Shown here one piece after another: positions 13,226 through 19,895 of a DNA stretch of 19,895 bases. The position numbers were made by a program, and so were the translations under genes. The notes beneath the pieces are model-generated. The model was not told the DNA's origin and made no database searches. It was given only the letters and a program-made list of their open reading frames with translations. The stretch covers positions 1 through 19,895 of the forward strand of contig CAYGXU010000054.1 in the NCBI GenBank assembly GCA_964353875.1, read 5' to 3'. The DNA is from MGNI01 sp964353875 (GTDB lineage Bacteria > Chloroflexota > Anaerolineae > Anaerolineales > E44-bin32). The first letter of the stretch is position 1; every line of letters starts with the position of its first letter.

Positions 13226-14950
13226 GTGGAAAATTCCGAAGTTGCTGAAGTCTTTGAGCGCATCGCTCAATTACTTGAAATAAAGGGAGAGCAAACCCAT
13301 CGTATTCTTGCTTATCAACGTGCGGCGGAATCGATCCGTTCCCTCGGTCAGAACCTTGAGTTGATTTGGAGAGATGAGAAGTTGGAGGAGATCGTGGGGA
13401 TTGGAAAAGCCATTGCTGAGAAGATTGGCGAAATTCTGACGACAGGGAAAATATCATATTATGAAAGATTGGTTAACGAGATCCCTGTATCTTTACTCGA
13501 ATTATTAAAAGTCCCCACTGTTGGTCCTAAGAAGGCAGCTCGTTTTTGGAAAGAACTTGAGATTACGACATTGGAGGAGTTGGAGACAGCTGCACGACAA
13601 GGGAAGTTACAGCAGCTATCAGGAATGGGAGCAAAATCGGAAGGACGAATTATCGATGGGATTGAGGCGTTAAGGCGTCGCCAGAGTGATCGCATCTTGC
13701 TCGGCGATGCCTGGTCAATGGCAAGGGTTCTTCTTCAGCGGTTGGGTCAAATCCCTGGTGTGATCGATGCTCAGGCAGCAGGAAGCCTTCGCCGTTGGCG
13801 GGAGACGGTGGGGGATTTGGACTTGGTTATCGCTTGTGAGAATACACAGAAAGTAATGTGCGAATTTTTATCTTTTCCAGAGGTGAAACATATCCAGGGT
13901 CAGGGAATGACAAAAGCAAGTGTGGAGTTGCGAGATGGTCTACGGGCACAGTTATGGGTACTTCCAGCAGAGCACTTTGGATCTGCTCTTCAATATGCCA
14001 CAGGTTCGCAAGCGCATAATGTGCGCCTTCGGGAGCTTGCTCAGAAGAAAGGCCTTTCCCTCTCAGAGCATGGTTTTATCCGTGAAGATGGTTCGGAAAT
14101 CCTCTGCCCGGAGGAATGCCTTGTATATCAAACGCTTGGCCTCCCTTGGATCCCACCTGAGTTACGTGAGGATCGTGGCGAAATCGAGGCAGCGATCGAT
14201 GGCAGGCTTCCTAACCTGATTACAGAAATTAACTTACAGGGCGACCTTCATGTGCATACGGAATGGAGTGATGGACAGGCTTCAATTGAGGAGATCGCAT
14301 ATGCAGCGATCGAAGTGGGTTTATCCTACCTTGTCATCAGCGATCACTCCAGGAGCTTGGGTGTTGCGAATGGCCTCTCCATTGAACGACTTCGGGAGCA
14401 AAGGCATGCAATAGAGCAAATCCAAGGCCAAATAGGTGAACGTATCCATTTATTACAGGGTGCAGAGGTAGAAATTCTCGCAGATGGACGCTTGGACTAC
14501 CCCGATGAGGTACTTGAAGGACTCGATGTGGTGATTGCCTCAGTTCATTCATCACTCCGTCAGCCAAAGGAGAAAATCACTGAACGTTATTTGTCTGCCA
14601 TAATGAACCCGCACGTTGATATGATCGGACATCTCTCTGGTCGATTGATCGGACGGAGAGACGCTGCCGAGATGGAGACAGAGGAAATCTATCAGGCAGC
14701 GGCAGCACATGGAGTGATTTTGGAAATTAATTCCCATCCTGATCGCCTTGACTTGAATGACGTCCATGCTCGCAGAGCCCTGGATTTAGGATGTATGTTG
14801 GCAATCAATTCTGATGCCCACCGACCGGAACAGTTGGATCTGAGAGTTTATGGGGTTGGCGTCGCGAGGAGAGCTTGGGCCGAAGCGAAGTCTATTATAA
14901 ATACCTGGACGTTTGATCGCTTTCTCTCTTGGATCAAAGGACGGGCATAA
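13226..14950 (+). CDS. polX: DNA polymerase X family protein with PHP domain, variant palm
   Basis: A 574-residue bacterial PolX, which normally combines gap-filling polymerase and PHP 3'-5' exonuclease activity in base excision repair. The start is GTG 13226 (AGAGG seven bases upstream, natural family start VENSEVAEVFERIAQLLEIKG). The N-terminal helix-hairpin-helix region is at about 10-150 (GIGKAIAEKIGEI, VPTVGPKKAARF, LSGMGAKSEGRI). The palm has GSLRRW-x-ETVGDLDLV with D197 and D199. The strand that should carry the third metal-binding Asp reads AQLWVLP: Q242 in place of Asp, W244 in place of Arg, although the following FGSALQYATGSQAHN is well kept. The PHP domain (about 338-560) is intact: H342/H344, D349, ISDHS, GAEVEI, SVHSS, LEINSH and NSDAH. 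Polymerase activity may be lost or reduced while nuclease activity is kept. Confidence 0.92.
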   Translation: MENSEVAEVFERIAQLLEIKGEQTHRILAYQRAAESIRSLGQNLELIWRDEKLEEIVGIGKAIAEKIGEILTTGKISYYERLVNEIPVSLLELLKVPTVGPKKAARFWKELEITTLEELETAARQGKLQQLSGMGAKSEGRIIDGIEALRRRQSDRILLGDAWSMARVLLQRLGQIPGVIDAQAAGSLRRWRETVGDLDLVIACENTQKVMCEFLSFPEVKHIQGQGMTKASVELRDGLRAQLWVLPAEHFGSALQYATGSQAHNVRLRELAQKKGLSLSEHGFIREDGSEILCPEECLVYQTLGLPWIPPELREDRGEIEAAIDGRLPNLITEINLQGDLHVHTEWSDGQASIEEIAYAAIEVGLSYLVISDHSRSLGVANGLSIERLREQRHAIEQIQGQIGERIHLLQGAEVEILADGRLDYPDEVLEGLDVVIASVHSSLRQPKEKITERYLSAIMNPHVDMIGHLSGRLIGRRDAAEMETEEIYQAAAAHGVILEINSHPDRLDLNDVHARRALDLGCMLAINSDAHRPEQLDLRVYGVGVARRAWAEAKSIINTWTFDRFLSWIKGRA

Positions 14951-15035
14951 GGTCGCCTTCGCAACCACGCTTTCGTTAAGGGGTTGATTTGTAAGGAAAC
15001 GTCTGATTCGACTCTAATACACGGAAGGAGGACAT

Positions 15036-15884
15036 ATGTCCAGAATTGCCATCATTACCGACAGCACCTCAAATTTGCCGAGTGACCTTGCAGAGCGCTA
15101 CAAAATTGAAATTGCGCCGCAAATTTTAATCTGGGGCGAAGATAACCTTTACGACGGTGTGGATATTTCCGCTGATGAATTCTATGCTCGTCTCCAAACC
15201 TCAAATATCCTTCCAAAAAGCTCCCAACCCACGGTCGGTCACTTTATGCGACTATTCGAACCCCATGTTAAACAAGGGAATTCCATCATCGCAGTGGTAA
15301 TTTCAAATGAACTTTCCGGCACCGTGCAATCAGCTTTACAGGCAAAGGAGGAATTCCCTAACGCAAAAATCGAGGTGATCGATTCCCGCTCTGTTGGAAT
15401 GTCGCTTGGTTTTCAGGCTCTTGCGGCCGCGCGTGCAGTGGAGGAAGGAAAAAGCTTTGAGGAAGTAGTCGATATTGTCTATCGCGCCGGCCAGAATAGC
15501 GGAGTAATCTTTGTTGTCGATACCCTTGAGTTCCTTCATCGTGGAGGTCGGATTGGAGGTGCTGCTAGATTACTAGGGACTGCTTTAAGTCTTAAACCCT
15601 TACTTCATATTGAGAAAGGGCGAATTGAGCCACTTGAACGAGTGCGTACGAAGATGAAAGCCTGTCAGCGTATGTTGGATCTGATTGAGGAGCGCGTCAA
15701 GGGCAAAAGCAACATTCGTATTGCGGCGATGCATGCCTCCTCTCCGAAGGAGGCTGAGGTTTTGCTTGAGGAAGCAAAGGATCGATGCCATCCAATAGAA
15801 ACTAGTATTACAGTCTTAGGACCTGTTCTCGGAACTCATGCTGGCCCGGGGACTGTTGGGATCGCTTACTGCACAGAGATTTAG
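15036..15884 (+). CDS. DegV family fatty-acid-binding protein
   Basis: A 282-residue full-length DegV protein. Such proteins bind a fatty acid between two alpha/beta domains; in Firmicutes FakB homologues hand the fatty acid to the kinase FakA. Family marks are TDSTSNLP (8-15), KSSQPTVG in the middle of the first domain, ELSGTVQSA, VIDSRSVGMSLGFQ, DTLEFLHRGGRIGGA, LLHIEKGRIEPLERVRTK, and C-terminal LGPVLGTHAGPGTVGIA. The ATG at 15036 has AAGGAGG (15025-15031) four bases upstream. It lies 85 bases after polX. A weak promoter is possible (TTGTAA 14989-14994, 18 bases, TCTAAT 15013-15018). No fakA-like DAK gene is in the window, so the partner is unknown. A terminator-like hairpin follows. Confidence 0.94.
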   Translation: MSRIAIITDSTSNLPSDLAERYKIEIAPQILIWGEDNLYDGVDISADEFYARLQTSNILPKSSQPTVGHFMRLFEPHVKQGNSIIAVVISNELSGTVQSALQAKEEFPNAKIEVIDSRSVGMSLGFQALAAARAVEEGKSFEEVVDIVYRAGQNSGVIFVVDTLEFLHRGGRIGGAARLLGTALSLKPLLHIEKGRIEPLERVRTKMKACQRMLDLIEERVKGKSNIRIAAMHASSPKEAEVLLEEAKDRCHPIETSITVLGPVLGTHAGPGTVGIAYCTEI

Positions 15885-16570
15885 TAGGGCTTCTGTTCAG
15901 CTGGGTAAATGGATCCTTATTAAATCATTTGTGAATCATTGGGACAGAATTAATTATCATCCTGGATAGAGGTTGGGGCGTAAAAAACGCGCCAATCGAT
16001 TTTTTCCCATGCTCACCTTTATTTTTCCTTAAAGGGCGCGACAATTGGATATCTTGGGGACATTGGTAGTGGGGCACAATTCCCAACGTTGATGTATTTT
16101 TGAATCAACTCTCTTCATCACATCTTTTTATCTTTAACCTTGACAATCATGGGTAGAAATAAATGATCCGAAACGAGATATTCTTCTAATGGAGGCAGAA
16201 GCATGCTAAGAATCCCGGGGATGATTTTGTGGCCATTGTAATCTATCGCTAATCCTTCCTTGCTAAGTCTATCCAGAACAAAAGCGCAGGACGATAGATT
16301 GGGCAGTTATTTTCAGTCGTCGTGGTGGCAACAGGTTGCCATGGGTATCTATTTAGAATAGATCTCTATTCTCCAGGAATTATTTCTTCCGTCCTCCATA
16401 GGCTATTGCCCTCAATATTCCTTTGAGAAACTCCGAAAAGGACACAAATTACAATGCCATCTCATTACTTTGGCTCTTTCACGCTGTACAGAAGAGATGT
16501 CACAAGGAAATTCACCCTGATTGAAAAGCCTGATGAACCATTGGAATGAGAATGAAAGACGAATCAATTA
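15885..16570. other. Non-coding region with scattered promoter-like and coding-like remnants
   Basis: No intact gene. The DegV terminator is at 15973-16005. A perfect TTGACA (16140-16145), 16 bases, AATGAT (16162-16167) could start a transcript in which GGAGG (16191-16195) precedes a 12-codon ORF (16203-16241). A minus-strand frame (16118-16306) is open for 62 codons with protein-like composition but no start codon, possibly a gene remnant. ATCTATT/AATAGAT with a TAG loop (16347-16363) is a perfect short hairpin. Confidence 0.4.
15973..16005 (+). terminator. Probable terminator after the DegV gene
   Basis: TTGG-g-GCGT (15973-15981) pairs with ACGC-g-CCAA (15987-15995) around AAAAA, with a single G-G mismatch. 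TCGA and TTTTTT (16000-16005) follow. The four bases between stem and T run weaken it slightly. Confidence 0.6.
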
Positions 16571-16598
16571 TGGAAAGTAAAAGCTCGAATGGTATAAT
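16571..16598 (+). promoter_or_regulatory. Promoter of the Xer-like/punA gene run
   Basis: TGGAAA (16571-16576), 16 bases, then TATAAT (16593-16598) preceded by TGG (16590-16592), an extended -10. The -35 matches four of six positions. Transcription start near 16605 gives a leader of about 20 bases before the GTG at 16626. Confidence 0.65.
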
Positions 16599-16625
16599 AA
16601 CGCCACGTTTCATTGGAGTTGGATC

Positions 16626-17483
16626 GTGGAGAAGGCTATTCATTGGTTCTTAGATTATTTACGAAACGATCAGGGGCGTACTGAAAACACCCTCTTGGCG
16701 TACAAAACAGACTTATTCCAGTTCCAACGATATTTGTTTGAGAAATTTCCTCAGATAACTGAGGCGAACAACCTGACCAGTGAAATATTAGACGGGTTTC
16801 TGGATTGGCTGGAAGCTCAAACATATCGGAAAGCGACGGTTGCCAGGAAATGGGCTGTAATGCGTTCCTTCCTAGGGTTTCTAAAAAAGCAAGCGATCAT
16901 ATTGGATCATGAATTAGGACGGAATCTCCAGACTGAACCCATAATAAGGCAACCGCCGCGCATATTAACCCGTACAGAAATTCAGCAATTATTAACAGCC
17001 CCTGCAAAGCTCACTTCACCTATCGGATTACGTGATACTGCCTTGCTTGCGGTGATGTATGAAACGGGATTGCGCGTAGCGGATGTAATCCAAATTAGGG
17101 TTGAAGATATCGATCTTGAAAATCGAAGCATGAAATCTCCCTGGAAGAAGACCCATTCCCTAGGAAAGGCCACGGAAAAGATAGACTATTATCTCAAGGA
17201 GGGTCGACCTCATCTTGCCCGCGTTCCAGATGAACATGCTCTTTTCCTCAATCAGAGAGGGCATGGTCTTACACGTCAGGGGTTATGGCTGATTGTTAAA
17301 CGTTGGTCAATGGAAGTTGGCATCAATCATCGCATTTCTCCTCACACGCTAAGGTACAGTCTGGCCCAGCATCTATTGGATGAGGGAAAGAAGTACAGAG
17401 ACGTTCAAACACGATTGGGCTTGAAAAGCCCTAATTCCGTCCGCATCTTCCAATCCTCCTTGAGAAAGGCGGGTGAAAAGTGA
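16626..17483 (+). CDS. Xer-like tyrosine recombinase lacking catalytic Tyr and His
   Basis: A 285-residue protein with XerC/XerD architecture and length. The N-terminal SAM-like core-binding domain (about 1-90) includes FLDYLRNDQGRTENTLLAYKTDL and the linker VMRSFLGFLKK. The C-terminal catalytic domain (about 110-285) includes LRDTALLAVMYETGLRVADVIQI. Arg I (R150) and the H-x-x-R pair (H240, R243) are kept. The second His position is L266 (LGLKS instead of LGH-S) and the nucleophile position nine residues later is F275 (RIFQ instead of -IY-). The usual basic beta-hairpin is also unlike active enzymes. It should be unable to form the DNA-tyrosyl intermediate. The GTG start at 16626 has GGAG seven bases upstream. 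It overlaps punA by four bases (GTGA). It may be a DNA-binding regulator or a decaying paralogue. Confidence 0.85.
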   Translation: MEKAIHWFLDYLRNDQGRTENTLLAYKTDLFQFQRYLFEKFPQITEANNLTSEILDGFLDWLEAQTYRKATVARKWAVMRSFLGFLKKQAIILDHELGRNLQTEPIIRQPPRILTRTEIQQLLTAPAKLTSPIGLRDTALLAVMYETGLRVADVIQIRVEDIDLENRSMKSPWKKTHSLGKATEKIDYYLKEGRPHLARVPDEHALFLNQRGHGLTRQGLWLIVKRWSMEVGINHRISPHTLRYSLAQHLLDEGKKYRDVQTRLGLKSPNSVRIFQSSLRKAGEK

Positions 17484-18316
17484 TCGAATTCCTCAATATA
17501 GAAATGATCGATGAGATAGTTCATGCGCTTCGAGAAGGAATCTCAATTGTGCCGAGAGTGGGGATGATTTTAGGTTCTGGGCTTGGATCTCTCGCAGAGG
17601 AAATTAGAGATGGGGAACAGATCTACGCGCGCCAAATTCCCCATTGGCCAATCTCAACAGTAGAAGGGCATGCGGGTCGACTTGTCTTTGGGACTTTAGA
17701 TGGGCAAGCAGTCATGATCATGCAAGGCCGGTCCCACTACTATGAAGGTTATTCCATGGCTCAGATCGGGCTTCCTGTTCGAGTGATGAATCGCCTTGGG
17801 ATTGAGATTCTCTTTGTGACCAATGCGGCCGGGGCAGTAAACCCGGATTTCAATCCGGGTGACCTTATGTGTATCTTGGACCATATCAATTTAATTGGCA
17901 TGGCGGGATTATCCCCTCTGCGAGGACCAAACCTGGATGAATTTGGCCCGCGTTTTCCGGACATGAGCCGAGCTTATGACCCGGAATTAATCGATTTTGC
18001 CAGGCAAGTTGCAAAGAAGGAGGGATTTGAATTACGTGAGGGAGTCTATGTTTGTTTGGCCGGTCCCTCCTTTGAGACTCCCGCGGATCTTCGTTTCTTA
18101 CGAGCGTGTGGTGTGGACGCTGTGGGGATGTCGACTGTACCGGAAGTTACGGTGGCAAGGCATGGCGGGATGCGTGTACTTGGAATATCTGGGATCAGCA
18201 ATAAAGCGAATCTTGATGGTCATACAATCACAACGCATGAAGAAGTTTTGGCAGCAGGAAAAGTCATCGTCCCGAAATTATTGAAGTTGGTCAAGGGGGT
18301 GCTGCGACGGCTTTAG
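17480..18316 (+). CDS. punA: Purine nucleoside phosphorylase, trimeric class
   Basis: A 278-residue PNP of the low-molecular-mass trimeric family, which cleaves (deoxy)guanosine and (deoxy)inosine with phosphate to free base and (deoxy)ribose-1-phosphate in purine salvage. Visible marks are GSGLG (32-36) and H64 in VEGHAGRLVFG, then R84/H86 in QGRSHYYEGY for phosphate binding. Further on come TNAAGAVNP, the GDLM-x-DHINL block, PLRGPN, AGPSFETPAD with the purine-contacting Glu, GMSTVPEV and SGISNKAN with the base-specific Asn. All are intact. The start is GTG 17480, overlapping the stop of the Xer-like gene as GTGA, so translation is probably coupled. A membrane protein gene follows after 11 bases. 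MTAP-type variants differ in the base pocket, so the 6-oxopurine specificity is likely but not certain. Confidence 0.96.
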   Translation: MIEFLNIEMIDEIVHALREGISIVPRVGMILGSGLGSLAEEIRDGEQIYARQIPHWPISTVEGHAGRLVFGTLDGQAVMIMQGRSHYYEGYSMAQIGLPVRVMNRLGIEILFVTNAAGAVNPDFNPGDLMCILDHINLIGMAGLSPLRGPNLDEFGPRFPDMSRAYDPELIDFARQVAKKEGFELREGVYVCLAGPSFETPADLRFLRACGVDAVGMSTVPEVTVARHGGMRVLGISGISNKANLDGHTITTHEEVLAAGKVIVPKLLKLVKGVLRRL

Positions 18317-18327
18317 GCTGGTGGTAA

Positions 18328-19026
18328 ATGGGAGAAATCCTTGTTCTCATTGAGCAGCATCAATCCTGGATCTATGTTCTCTTGAGTCTATCAGGATTGA
18401 TCTATCTTCGATTGGTTATTAAACGCTATCGTGAATTGCAATGCACATTTTTTGGCTTGGAGAGAGAACGAGCGCGCTCAAGGTTATTTCAATCGTTGGT
18501 GATGTTAGGAATGATCCTTGGTGGTCTGATCCTCGTCTTTATATTAACAACCTTCATCAGCCCAGTTATTCCTTTGGCTGCAAGACCTACTGTGCTGCCG
18601 ACCGTATCACTTCTGGGCACCCCGATTGAGACTTCTGTTGAGGAAATCGTTGGACCAACAACCACAACCATTTCGGGAAGCGAAATACCATCCGGTTGTG
18701 CCAATCCAAATGCAACCATTACCTCCCCGGAAGAGGGCGAGTCCATTAGTGGATTGGTAGAAGTCAGTGGCGCCGCAAATATCCCGGGTTTTGCATTTTA
18801 TAAGATTGAGGTGAGAAGCCTGTCGCCTGATGCCGTATGGCGTGCCATTGGCGCAGGCACAGAATCCGTCTGCGATCAAGGATGTAATATTAGCGAGATA
18901 CTCGCTCGGTGGGATGCAAGTTTGGTTACTCCGGGTGAATATATCTTTCGTTTGATGGTATTGGATGCTGCCGGGAATGCCCCTCTTCCATGTGAGGTTT
19001 CAGTAAGGGTGCTTCCAACGGAGTAA
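18328..19026 (+). CDS. Membrane-anchored exported protein with Ig-like domain
   Basis: A 232-residue protein. It has TM1 at about 14-31 (IYVLLSLSGLIYLRLVI), a basic cytoplasmic loop with KRYRELQ and ERERARSR, and TM2 at about 52-78 (LVMLGMILGGLILVFILTTF). A Pro/Thr/Ser-rich stalk (about 80-120) and a C-terminal extracellular domain (about 125-232) follow. That domain starts CANPNATITSPEEGESISGLVEVSGAAN and contains several Cys (VCDQGCN, LPCEVSV), typical of Ig-like or FN3-like beta sandwiches that often sit in surface proteins. No catalytic motif is seen. The ATG at 18328 has only a weak ribosome site (GGTGG), consistent with coupling to punA 11 bases upstream. Function unknown. Confidence 0.82.
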   Translation: MGEILVLIEQHQSWIYVLLSLSGLIYLRLVIKRYRELQCTFFGLERERARSRLFQSLVMLGMILGGLILVFILTTFISPVIPLAARPTVLPTVSLLGTPIETSVEEIVGPTTTTISGSEIPSGCANPNATITSPEEGESISGLVEVSGAANIPGFAFYKIEVRSLSPDAVWRAIGAGTESVCDQGCNISEILARWDASLVTPGEYIFRLMVLDAAGNAPLPCEVSVRVLPTE

Positions 19027-19054
19027 ATAGATCAGGCTCTGTGAGGTAGTAACA

Positions 19055-19594
19055 ATGGCGCAATTTGTGATCCGAAATGCAATATCAAGTGACATCCCTT
19101 TATTAACTCAACTGGATCATGGTTACAGTACCGATCACGTATGGCAGATGGCTGTTCGACGAGAACGAGAAGAGATCGCGGTCTCCTTTCGAGAAGTGCG
19201 ATTGCCTCGTACGATGCGTGTTACTTATCCAAGGGATCCGCAACGGCTAATAGATGAGTGGACACTGCGTTCCGCAATATTCATTGCTGAGCACGATAGC
19301 CAGCAAATTGGTTACATTGCTTTTATCGAAGGGCCTGCTCCAAAATCTGCATGGGTAACGGATCTGATTGTTGGGCTTCCCGATCGACGTCAGGGTGTAG
19401 CCAGTCAGTTATTATCTGCTGGAATTGAATGGTGCAAAACAAGGAAACTCGATTTACTCTTTATGGAGATGCAAAGTAAGAATTATCCAGCCGTTAGTTT
19501 GGCGAAGAAGATGGGGTTGCGCTTCACAGGATATAGTGATATTTATTTTCCAGATCAAGATATTGCCCTATTCTTCACTCTGGTACTTGGTTAG
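19055..19594 (+). CDS. GNAT family N-acetyltransferase
   Basis: A 179-residue GNAT protein that transfers acetyl from acetyl-CoA to an amine. The N-terminal FVIRNAISSDIPLLTQLD matches the first strand and helix. The acetyl-CoA loop is the Q/R-x-x-G-x-A type, seen as PDRRQGVASQLLSAGIEWC (about 109-127). Motif B is KNYPAVSLAKKMGLRFTGYSDIYF near the C-terminus. The substrate cannot be predicted; a ribosomal-protein or small-molecule acceptor are both possible. The ATG at 19055 follows a GTGAGGT ribosome site by about seven bases. It is the fourth gene in the co-directional run, 28 bases after the membrane protein. Confidence 0.9.
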   Translation: MAQFVIRNAISSDIPLLTQLDHGYSTDHVWQMAVRREREEIAVSFREVRLPRTMRVTYPRDPQRLIDEWTLRSAIFIAEHDSQQIGYIAFIEGPAPKSAWVTDLIVGLPDRRQGVASQLLSAGIEWCKTRKLDLLFMEMQSKNYPAVSLAKKMGLRFTGYSDIYFPDQDIALFFTLVLG

Positions 19595-19607
19595 GGTTTA
19601 TTAGTAG

Positions 19608-19895
19608 ATGTCTCAAGTCTTGCTTGATACGCTCCTCATTATTAATCAGATTGTCACCGCTGGAAATGCCATTACGGCGTTTTCCCTTTTATTATATTCA
19701 CTCACATTTAACTTACGTGAGAAGGTTGCAAGGATTTTTGCCCAGTTAATGGCTTGTGTAGCATTTATCTATTTCATGGACATTTTATCCAGCACAGCCC
19801 AATATGATGGTGAATTGGCCTTATGGTTACGCTTACAGTGGTTGGGAATTGCCTTTGTACCCGCTTCATATTTACACCTATCTGATGCGCTTTTT
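19608..19895 (+). CDS. N-terminus of a 7TM sensor protein (probable histidine kinase), cut by window edge
   Basis: An open frame from ATG 19608 runs off the window after 96 codons. It is highly hydrophobic, with segments at about 14-32 (NQIVTAGNAITAFSLLLYSL), 40-58 (FAQLMACVAFIYFMDIL) and 75-90 (WLGIAFVPASYLHL). The LQWLGIAF-x-PA-x-YLH-x-SDAL pattern is the one I know from the N-terminal 7TM sensor region of histidine kinases and related signalling proteins. The catalytic part is outside the window, so kinase function is inferred. It starts 13 bases after the GNAT stop with a weak ribosome site. Confidence 0.7.
   Translation, partial: MSQVLLDTLLIINQIVTAGNAITAFSLLLYSLTFNLREKVARIFAQLMACVAFIYFMDILSSTAQYDGELALWLRLQWLGIAFVPASYLHLSDALF

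Noticed and set aside
16626..17483. Reading the Xer-like gene as evidence of an integrated mobile element
   Set aside because: There are no flanking repeats, attachment-site duplication, phage or plasmid genes. It is embedded in a housekeeping run with punA and lacks the catalytic tyrosine.

Overview
The window looks like ordinary chromosomal DNA of a mesophilic or moderately thermophilic member of Chloroflexota, most likely class Anaerolineae. This is inferred from protein character only: a PolX-type DNA polymerase with a variant palm, a secreted protein with a 'FLPLVL' stretch after its membrane anchor, a pentapeptide-repeat membrane unit, a sensor-kinase-like 7TM N-terminus, and unknown families that I recall as typical of this group. 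GC content is moderate. There is no rRNA, CRISPR array, insertion sequence or complete mobile element.

Layout. (1) 167-2369: a stand-alone receiver protein with its own terminator, then a DUF192 protein overlapping a secreted LysM/M23 cell-wall hydrolase. (2) 2521-4718: a possible 29-aa minus-strand ORF diverging from a two-gene plus-strand cassette of unknown proteins with winged-helix-like ends. Directly after comes a compact tRNA-Arg(TCT) unit (4715-4833) with its own promoter and a T-tract terminator. (3) 4834-7082: a sparse region with two small exported proteins, one membrane-anchored and one lipoprotein, separated by long non-coding stretches. (4) 7083-8187: a two-TM protein overlapping a pentapeptide-repeat protein. 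Together they look like one ancestral protein split by a frame change. (5) 8188-8921: a non-coding, hairpin-dense convergent region. (6) 8922-13056, minus strand: uvrB with a promoter carrying a possible LexA box, then a PHP phosphoesterase preceded by a small unknown gene. (7) 13226-15884: polX and a DegV-family protein. (8) 15885-16625: non-coding. (9) 16571 to the window end: a promoter followed by a tight co-directional run of a degenerate Xer-like recombinase, purine nucleoside phosphorylase, a membrane-anchored exported protein, a GNAT acetyltransferase and the start of a 7TM sensor protein cut by the window edge.

The most notable points are three. The Xer-family protein has Leu and Phe where the catalytic His and Tyr nucleophile are expected. 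The PolX protein has Gln where the third catalytic Asp of family X should be. The third is the uncharacterised two-gene cassette at 2680-4718. I found no convincing complete new defence or mobile system. DNA repair genes (uvrB, polX, two PHP-domain proteins) cluster in the centre of the window.
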